Part shown: positions 53,312-60,956 of the stretch, piece by piece
Layout: each line of letters opens with the position of its first letter
How positions within the stretch are numbered: position 1 is the first letter of the stretch
NCBI RefSeq assembly: GCF_001761485.1
Contig: NC_090774.1
Span: 3,472,001 to 3,536,000, forward strand
From: Yarrowia lipolytica
Taxonomy: Eukaryota; Ascomycota; Dipodascomycetes; Dipodascales
Direction: 5' to 3'
Length of the DNA stretch: 64,000 nt
The notes under the pieces: generated by a model
What the model saw: only the letters and a program-made list of their open reading frames with translations
What the model was told of the DNA's origin: nothing
Databases searched by the model: none
Program-made: the position numbers and the translations under genes

Positions 53312-54068
53312 CTTAGCTAATACTAGCGATGGTGGAGGCAATAGCAAAATTGAGAAAACTGAGAGAACAATGGTGGTTTAAACGGATACAAGACGCATGG
53401 AAATTAAAGGGGTGAATATGAGTCTTACGGAACATGCTCAAGTATGTTAAGAGTGGTGCCTAGGCCCTGTCTCTGGGGACTTGTCTTGATGAGTCACTCA
53501 ACACCAATGACAGGGATATAGCTGATGAGTTATAATATACAAGATGGTATAGTAAAACTTTATCTGTGATACTGCGTTACTGTTCTACAAAACCCCCGCA
53601 AATCGTACTTAGCAAGCATCAACATCGATGTGCTCAGCTCAAGATTGACATAGTTGCCGCCCCTGAAATAAGAACCATCTCAAATGAGAATAACTACCTC
53701 AAAGAAAAAACTGTTATCTAGGTCTTAGTTTTTATTATTCTGATAAGCTAATTTTTTTATTCTAATGATTCATTACAGCTATATTCCTACAAGTAGTAAG
53801 CCGGGTTATTGGCGTTCAATAAATCATACACTTCTGAATCTTTGCGATGTGCGCTGCGAGGCGCTGTCGGTTGGTTTGTCGACGCTTCGTCTAGTTGATG
53901 TCATTGTCGTGGTCTCGTGGTAGTGAATCATGGCTAACAGATCAAGAAATAATATCAATCGTTTCATGTCCTATCCAGACTCGAGGTTGGTTTAGTTTGT
54001 TCTCATAAACTTCGATGACTAATCCTAGAACACCTTATGAATCGATTTGATATTTTTCAAAAAAACCT
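53312..54068. other. intergenic before the tRNA-5S unit
   Basis: About 760 bp, AT-rich. A 28-codon frame at 53329-53415 encodes a Lys/Trp-rich peptide (MVEAIAKLRKLREQWW at its start); I would not call it a gene. No promoter element outside the tRNA is expected, because Pol III elements are internal. Confidence 0.4.
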
Positions 54069-54150
54069 TCCGATATAGTGTAGGGGCTATCACATCACGC
54101 TCTCATCTTTGAGGACCGTGGAGACCGGGGTTCGATTCCCCGTATCGGAG
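54069..54150 (+). tRNA. tRNA-Glu (anticodon CUC) with a 10-nt intron
   Basis: The acceptor stem pairs TCCGATA (54069-54075) with TATCGGA at the 3' end, and the body matches the yeast tRNA-Glu sequence almost base for base, including GGGGTTCGATTCCCC as T arm and B box. The anticodon loop is C-T-CTC-A-C with anticodon CTC at 54102-54104. Ten extra bases, TCTTTGAGGA (54106-54115), sit directly after A37, the canonical position of nuclear tRNA introns; removing them restores a normal 72-nt tRNA. The 5S rRNA begins four bases after the tRNA end, so the two are probably one Pol III transcript driven by the tRNA A and B boxes. Confidence 0.95.
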
Positions 54151-54154
54151 TACT

Positions 54155-54273
54155 GGTTACGGCCATATCCTGGTGAAAATACGGCTTCCCGTCCGATCAG
54201 CCATAGTCAAGCACCAGAGAGCCTAGTTAGTATTGTAGTGGGAGACCATACGAGAATCCTGGGTGCTGTAATC
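54155..54273 (+). rRNA. 5S rRNA, dispersed copy fused to tRNA-Glu
   Basis: 119 nt beginning GGTTACGGCCATATC and ending GGGTGCTGTAATC, closely following the yeast 5S sequence: CCCGTCCGATCA in the middle, AAGCACCAGAGAGCCT, and the GTAGTGGGAGACCATACG segment of the internal control region. It is separated from the tRNA only by TACT. Dispersed 5S genes and tRNA-5S dicistronic units are known for Yarrowia lipolytica. Processing would release the 5S RNA at the tRNA 3' end by the tRNA 3' endonuclease. The exact first base may differ by one or two. Confidence 0.95.
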
Positions 54274-54274
54274 A

Positions 54275-54280
54275 TTTTTT
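54275..54280 (+). terminator. Pol III terminator after 5S rRNA
   Basis: Run of six T directly after the 5S gene, sufficient for Pol III. No T run follows the tRNA itself, supporting read-through from tRNA into 5S. Confidence 0.85.
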
Positions 54281-54521
54281 GCTCTTATAGAGGTATTGGT
54301 CATCCTCTTTTTTAACACCACTCACTACCTGTACAATATGCACCTGTAGTTACTCGTACTTGAACAAGGACATTATTCTCTTTGCATACGGAATCTCGAC
54401 CCATTTCGGAATTTTCTTGCTTACTGTAGGTACATACTCCACGTAACTTCAGATTTAGTCCATGCTTAGTTGAGACAAACTTCCAAGGTGGCATCAGCGG
54501 GAGACAGCCGACGAAGTTAAC

Positions 54522-54950
54522 ATGCACACCCGAATGCCGTCTGTCAACTCTCAGACCTTTGCGGTTCCTGAGGGCTCTGAATCGGAAGACCACTCCGAGT
54601 CGGGGTCTTCTTACGCCGGATCGTCGCTCAACGAAACGGCTCTTGATGTGGTGGTTGAACAATTCACAGCTCAGTTCAATCCTGCCAGATTGGACAGAAG
54701 TATGGCTCAGCAGAGTCAACTGAGTGGACAGATGAATGCGAAACAGCGAGAAGTCGACGAAGCCATCACCAAAGTGACTCAGCGGCTGGAGGAGATGAAA
54801 AGAGTGGTTGCAGATGGACAGAAGAATGTCAAGCAGGTGAATGCGCTTTTGGAGAAGTGCGCCAAAAAGACTGACAAGCTACAGGCAGAGACCAAGTCGC
54901 AGTTCCCGATTGAATACGCCCAAGCAGGGGAGAAGTACTCTGATCACTGA
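54522..54950 (+). CDS. KXD1: BLOC-1 subunit Kxd1
   Basis: 142 aa. Kxd1 is a KxDL-type coiled-coil subunit of the yeast BLOC-1 complex on endosomes, which regulates Rab5 activity there. The first ~45 residues are Ser/Glu-rich and disordered. The rest matches the fungal KxDL layout: ALDVVVEQFTAQF, then RLDRSMAQQSQLSGQMNAKQ, a long amphipathic helix (EVDEAITKVTQRLEEMKRV), and the closing KSQFPIEYAQA, comparable to the P(V/I)EY ending of filamentous-fungal Kxd1. The second Met (54534) could be the real start. It lies only 240 bp after the 5S gene and converges on OXR1. Confidence 0.72.
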   Translation: MHTRMPSVNSQTFAVPEGSESEDHSESGSSYAGSSLNETALDVVVEQFTAQFNPARLDRSMAQQSQLSGQMNAKQREVDEAITKVTQRLEEMKRVVADGQKNVKQVNALLEKCAKKTDKLQAETKSQFPIEYAQAGEKYSDH

Positions 54951-55364
54951 AGCCGGGTACCACTTGATTGCTCTGATTTGCCTTCCATGGTGATATAATG
55001 TCCCCCTACGAATGATTCATGACTACTAGGCCAAAGGACCACCCACCATACCTTTGATGGAATACATCAGCAGCTGCGCTATATACTTATTTATTACATA
55101 ATTTCTTTGAGGACAAGCGTAAACTACTATTCGTACGATCTTCGTACCCGTACTTACACCATTCCTGGCACACGAACACGCAGACGCTCAATTGACACTG
55201 TCTGTGTCAATGTAACTGCTTGTTCTTATACTTGTACAAGTATCGTAGCTACTTGCAGTTAGTACTTACTGCATAGACGACGTCACGGTCACACTTCCTC
55301 CTCTCCCCCCAACTACGCAATCTTTAGCTCAGACAATAAATACATTCCAACATTACGTGTAGCT
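54951..55364. other. convergent 3' flanks of KXD1 and OXR1
   Basis: About 410 bp. Contains the palindrome at 55228-55243 among GTAC-type repeats. Nothing else seen. Confidence 0.45.
55228..55243. repeat. 16-bp perfect palindrome ATACTTGTACAAGTAT
   Basis: Identical on both strands; the TACTTGT half-sites face inward here, opposite to the copies at 37391 and 60213. Lies between two convergent genes. Confidence 0.7.
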
Positions 55365-56054
55365 CTACTCTCCGACTCTCCAGACCTCCACTGCCACCAC
55401 ATCGAACTTCTCGTCTCCCAGAGGCTCGTTTCCAAAGGTGGCACAAGGGTAGGTGACACCTGTCTTGAGGGCGTCATCCAGCCACAGGCCGTACTTGCCA
55501 TCTCCTCCACCCAAAGACAAGAAGTGAGGGTTGCAGTAGACCACAAAGTTGTTCTCACCAGTATAGGGGAAAGCCTGGAACGAGTCTGCATTCTTTACCT
55601 TCCAAAGGAAGCAGTCACCGTTACCGTAGAACTTTTTGCCACCAACATGGTAATGCTGGTCCGTGTATGCACCAAACACCTGACCTCTGGAGTTCTTGAC
55701 GGCCAGAACGAAGCCATTTCGAGCAGTGTCTCCATGAGGAGGGATGTTTCGGTGGTATAGAGTAGTCAGAGAAGTACCATGCTGCTCCAGAGAGTACTGC
55801 AGCTGCCACGATCGGTACAGTTTGATTCGTTCGGGAACCAGGTTTCGAATTTCGTCAGCAAGCTCGGTGGTCATGATCTTGGTACGGGTGGAGTGGGAGT
55901 AGCCCAGGAGCTCCACAGGAGGAAGAGGAGGCAGTTCCATGTTTTCGCTAGGGTCGTTAGGGGGTGCGGTTAAGTCGGTAGCGGCCGGTTTCGTGTCGGT
56001 TCGGCCCCAATTGCTTAGTCTTTGGCGAAGCGACGGTCTGTCTGAAGAGTCCAT
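55365..56054 (-). CDS. OXR1: Oxr1, TLD-domain oxidation resistance protein
   Basis: 229 aa from ATG 56054; an in-frame TGA lies upstream, so the start is firm. TLD proteins protect against oxidative damage, and yeast Oxr1 has been shown to promote disassembly of the vacuolar V-ATPase. After ~45 disordered residues the TLD domain covers the rest: LADEIRNLVPERIKLYRSWQLQYS, HGTSLTTLYHRN, NGFVLAVKNSRGQVFGAYT, GNGDCFLWKV, NNFVVYCNPHFLSLGGGDGK, GLWLDDALKTG, and the final FDVVAVEVWRVGE. All conserved blocks are present in order. Length is close to yeast Oxr1 (273). Confidence 0.96.
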   Translation of the reverse strand: MDSSDRPSLRQRLSNWGRTDTKPAATDLTAPPNDPSENMELPPLPPVELLGYSHSTRTKIMTTELADEIRNLVPERIKLYRSWQLQYSLEQHGTSLTTLYHRNIPPHGDTARNGFVLAVKNSRGQVFGAYTDQHYHVGGKKFYGNGDCFLWKVKNADSFQAFPYTGENNFVVYCNPHFLSLGGGDGKYGLWLDDALKTGVTYPCATFGNEPLGDEKFDVVAVEVWRVGE

Positions 56055-58478
56055 TGCTGAATGGCTATTAACTCACAACTTTTGGTCAACACTAAAAGTT
56101 AGTTTCTTTATCAGGTGGCAACGGAGGAGCGGGGTGCATTACAAGTTGCCGGATGATAATGCACCATTTATTGGGTCGCGACCGATTCAGTATGAATATT
56201 TCGGTCTGCGCACACACAAGAGCAATCTACTGTCCCGCTTGGCTATTAATAAGCACTCTTTCATTGACGTCAGTGTTGCGGAGCTTGTTATTCAGCATTG
56301 TGAGGACTTTTTGGAGAAGCAAGCGTAAATAATCTGTTTGAAGTACTTTGTTGAGGGCAATTCGAATAAACTGAGACTCATTTCTCAATGCCAGATAGTT
56401 TATCAAACGAATTTCGCAAGAGTTGATGGCTGGGGACCAGTGGGTCCATGGTCTGATCTGTGCGCATGTCTTCTTGAATCTTCTTTTGGCACAGTCGTCT
56501 TTAATGAGAGTTTCTTCAAGTAATTACAATACTGTGTTTGTAGCAGACATGACAGCTGTCATACCCTATTGAGTACAGCATCCGGCAGGTGTCACATTTG
56601 GGGATACAGCCATGTACGTAATCTCAGTGTAACACAGTTCAGTACGAGAAATGTATGTAACTTCACTACTTGTAGATAGTTGTAATATTTTTGCATTCAT
56701 AACCAAAGTTCAACTAAGTAATCAAACATGCAGTTGTAACATAATGAGCACCCTTTACAGCCCACAAGTCAACGTCGAGTTACAGAATCATCGAACAAAC
56801 CTCCCAAACAGCTTACATAATGTTACCCTACCGGTATCACTTCGACCTTTAGAAAGACAATGCTCAGTTGTCCTGCTGATCGTGCCGATCTTGCAGTTTC
56901 TGTCAGGTTCCAGATTTGTTAGATTTGCGAAAGCCTGATATACAGTTAGGTTTGAAAAAAAAGCACAATTGGGGTCTCATACTCGTAAGGCAAAGTGTGA
57001 CCAGTTGCCGCTTATTTACGACTCTCAAAGCAAGGATGATTTTCACGACCGTGCTCTGTAGGTCTGGGTCGATTATACATCAGTTTCAGGTTTGGGAATG
57101 AATGTGTAACAAATAAGATCGCGTATGCCGTGGCCCTTCTTTCCACTCGTAGTGAGACATTCCATACATTGAAATCCGGTTACTGTACACGCACCGGCAC
57201 TTGAACCTGTGTAGTACAAGTACGGCGTATCATACGTACGATACCCAGCTCAATCGTCTGTCTTGTTTATAACCCACTGGTAAGATGGACGATCCATCAG
57301 GAGTAATGAAAGTTATGATTGTCTGTCTGCAGGTGAGTCAGGGGGTAGCTCTGTATGGATGGATAAAGTGGGTATAAAAATATTTTTACGCAGGTTACAG
57401 CGACGCTGTGAGATCGCCCCTATACCCAGCCCTTCTACTTGTAGATGTCTACGCCATGGTCCCATCCTTTTTCCCTGACGAAGTCCCATCACCACACATT
57501 GACAATTAAGTAAGCTCAAAGTTTACATGACAAAAAGAAACAAAAAAATAAGAGGCTGCAAGAAATAAGATACACAGGGGCTTTCACAGATAATAACAAA
57601 GCAGATCATAGAAAGGGTCCTTGGCGGTAGGTCTCTGTAAGGGACGGGGCGCTGGATGGGACGACAGAAAGATAGCGACAAACCTTTGATCATATCTCTT
57701 TGCCTACTCATAATACGTGCTCATGATGCGTCAGCCGTGTCTGTGGGGGCTCAGAACTCCGTGTCACATTGGTAGAAGAAGTACAAGTATAATAACTGGA
57801 TTAAAGGGATAGCTAAACGGGTAATGGCAGGTGTCACCAACCTATAATAATGATGTTGAAGGGGCGAGAGGGTCTGTGGGATAAAAAACATAGAATTCTG
57901 AGACTCGGTGCACGCTAACGTCTCTGTCGACCGTCCGGGTACCCGCCGGTTATCTAGACTATCTGGGGGCATCTGTCGGTCGTGGTGTAAGAGTGTTATT
58001 ACTGTAGTCTGATGCGAGGGGATCGCACATGCTGCACAATTATGCGCGTCCCAATAATCACATCAGCTCCTTGGGCAAAAAAGCCACTACCACCACACTA
58101 GACCAAGCTCCATTTGACCACTCCGCTAAGTCCGTTAAACGATCGTGTGGAATGAGTGTTTGGGACGCGTCAGAATACGATAAGAAAACAAGCACACGCC
58201 TGGGGCCCTGAGCATATATCTACGAGTCACACTACCAGCTTGGTAACATGTCGCTTTCAGGGGTAAAAGTTTGTCGCTTGTGTGTTATTCACTGAGTGTT
58301 CGGATCTCTGTGTCCACAAGCTCTGAAAGTGAAAGTGGTACAAGCAAGTACGACTACCTGTACCGAAATTATAGTTTCAATAGAGTTTGGACACCAAGGG
58401 GACACTTGCACATTTGTTAAAATGTGACTATCCCACAGCCCACGCAACTTGATACTCATAACTTGAACAACACGCCAT
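56055..58478. other. divergent intergenic region OXR1/Ras-like gene
   Basis: About 2.4 kb. An open stretch at 56055-56328 (+) reads protein-like near its end (DDNAPFIGSRPIQYEYFG, FIDVSVAELVIQHCEDF) but has no in-frame start; see findings. GTAC-type dyads occur around 57205-57245. The rest holds no recognisable gene. Confidence 0.45.
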
Positions 58479-59576
58479 ATGAGTGAACAACCCCAGCAAA
58501 AGGTTTCCATTGTCATTCTTGGAGAGGGAGGTGAGTATTTCCGCTCGCGACGTCACGGTCTCTGAACCACAGGCATTTGTTCTTTTATTCTCTTCCTCAG
58601 CGGGTATTTTTTGGGCACCCGCACACCGGCCCCAGCTTCTGACGACCTGACCAGTGCACCCACAGCTTAGTCCTCTGGTTCCTCAGAAGCTCGTTTTGGA
58701 CCACCTAACGACGCGAAAAAACAGTCTGTCAAGTGCTGCGGCACAGCACACCTCTTTTTGTGTTGTGGAGCTGTGCCATCGACGTGTTCAGGATTAATTG
58801 CTGTCCCCCACCCAGCGATCAGACACACCCAGTCGCGACGTAAACAACGCCGCATACCCAGGCCCATACTAACCACAGGAACGGGAAAGTCATGCATTAC
58901 TATGCGACTTGTACGGAGCAAATGGGTGGATGAGTACGATCCTACCATTGAAGACTCATACTCCACCACCCGAGTCGTCGACGGAGTGTCGTACCGAATT
59001 GACATCATCGACACTGCGGGCCAGGAAGAATACCGAGACATGCTCGGCAACCTCTTCCAGGTCGACTCCAACATTGACGCCTATCTTCTGGTTTACGACA
59101 TCACAGCCCCCCAGTCTTTGGAGGCCCTAGATTACTTCAACGACATGATTGACAAGAACGTCGAGGCAGCCGGCGAGCTCACAGACCGACCCCCACCCAT
59201 GAAGTTGGTCGTGGGCAACAAGTGCGACCTGACCAACGAGCGGGGAGTGACCGCGGCAGAGGGTCTGCAATGGTCGCGCGAGCATGGATGCGGATTCATG
59301 GAAACTTCAGCAAAACAGATGGTCAACATCGAAGAGACATTCTCATCTATAGTGCGCAAAGTCGCGCAAAGTCGAGCACAACTTCAAGCCCGTCGACAGG
59401 GCGGAGCCTTTGGAGGTGCTGCAGGAGGTAGCCGGGTTGGCTCCACTGGTGGAGCATTGAGAGTCACTCGATCGCAGGGTCGACTCAGACCACCGGTCAA
59501 CAGTCAGACCAAGTCAGGCTTTGATAGTGAGAAGGATAGCATCAAGGGTGGATCCAAGTGCTGTGTTATCTGCTAG
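58479..59576 (+). CDS. Ras-family small GTPase with unusual P-loop
   Basis: Spliced: join(58479..58530, 58879..59576), 249 aa. The intron (348 nt, GTGAGT donor, ACTAACCACAG acceptor) cuts the P-loop codon by codon: GEGG before, TGKS after. Ras features present: P-loop GEGGTGKS, effector YDPTIEDSY, switch II DTAGQEEYRDM with the catalytic Gln, base recognition NKCD and TSAK. The effector loop is nearly that of Ras itself, so it is Ras rather than Rho, Rab or Arf. After the G domain comes a ~65-residue Gly/Arg/Ser-rich tail and a CAAX box CVIC preceded by another Cys (KCCVIC), so farnesylation and palmitoylation at the plasma membrane are likely. The P-loop has Glu and Thr where Ras1/Ras2 and Rsr1 have Gly/Ala and Val, so I do not assign it to those. 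Confidence 0.92.
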
Positions 59577-60956
59577 TTTTGGATGAAGCGGACCTGAGAG
59601 AAACGGGACAAAGAACGAGGGTGTGAGAAAGAGCCGTGATGGTATATTTATTGTACGCTAGTAATATGATGGGTGCTTGATATTGTTCTTCGGCGTCGGA
59701 CGGGAGTTTGGCCAGGTTTCGGTTCCACAGAATTTCTACTGTACCTACTGCCTATCATATAGACCTGCCGATAAAGGAAGGTCGAGGCTATGGTATGTAA
59801 ACCTACGAACCGCCCCACTGTAAGGCGCTACTAGTAATGGAAGTAATTAATTTGATCTGGATTATGTGTTGTGGTGTACGATACGATGAAGACAGTGTGC
59901 AAGTACATACAGTACCAGTACATATTGTGCCGGTACTTACGTCGTCAACGGTGCGTATGGGACTTACAGTACTGCCAAAATGCGCACACGGCAGAAGTGA
60001 CTGTAGGGGTCCTTGCAGTCACACCTCTCAATTATCTTAGTCCAACTGTCCTACTTGTGGGTCGAAATCACACTCAGCTATACAGTAAGTAGTCCGGATG
60101 GACGGATGCGGGACACCCTACAGTAGGGCTGAGCTTGCCGGTTCCGGTACGAAGCAGGAAGCCTCACATCGCAGGCACAAACCGTGCCGACTTATACCGG
60201 TAACACCGTAGCTACAAGTACGTACTTGTACCTCAAAACAATGTCCATTAGCAGGGCCGTGGTGATAGGGAGCTGGTGCGTCTTAAGTCGCGTAGAGAGA
60301 CAGACTACATACTGTACCATAACTGTACATAAGTACACACTATATTTTACCATTGATAGGTAGTTGGGTCACCCACACATACGTAATCATGCCATGCTGA
60401 GAGCACAGCTACTCGTACTTATACTTGTAGTTGGTGCAGTCACGGACCCACCCGGTTTCTTGCACAGACGGTAGCAAATTATTAGTGGGGGAGCGGATGG
60501 TTCATGCATTTTTTGAGCTACAGTACCTGTAGTGATGTGGACCAATATACGATACCGAGTCAGGAGATCTGTCCACCATGTAAGAGTGGGTGAGCACAGG
60601 TGATCACCATGTTTTGTTCCTGGCCCCTGGTGCTTCACCATCCAAGTCAGACAAGTATATTACTTACATTTACTACGTAGGTAGGTTGATCTCTGTTTGG
60701 TGGAACCAGGAATAGGAACCCCAAGCTGATTGGTTTTAATGAGTTAATAATCTGTCTCTAATGTAGATACTCATGCGGATTTTTTAAGTATACTCTCTAT
60801 TTACCAGGTTATTATCAACAATTACACCTAACAGGCCTTGTATTCCTCACCATCTCTGCCATCTCAAGTCAGCATGCGTCTCGACAGACAAGGTTGAGGT
60901 GCAGATCTGGAGACCACAACTTTACTCTCGAAACCACACAATACAAGTGTTACACA
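59577..60956. other. intergenic before the importin gene
   Basis: About 1.4 kb. GTAC-type repeats and the palindrome at 60213-60230 lie in the middle. Near the right end CACCTAACAG (about 60826-60835) looks like an acceptor, so the importin mRNA may have a 5' UTR intron. No gene recognised. Confidence 0.45.
60213..60230. repeat. 18-bp perfect palindrome TACAAGTACGTACTTGTA
   Basis: Longest perfect dyad I found; centre is ACGT. Same half-sites as at 37391 and 55228. Confidence 0.75.
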
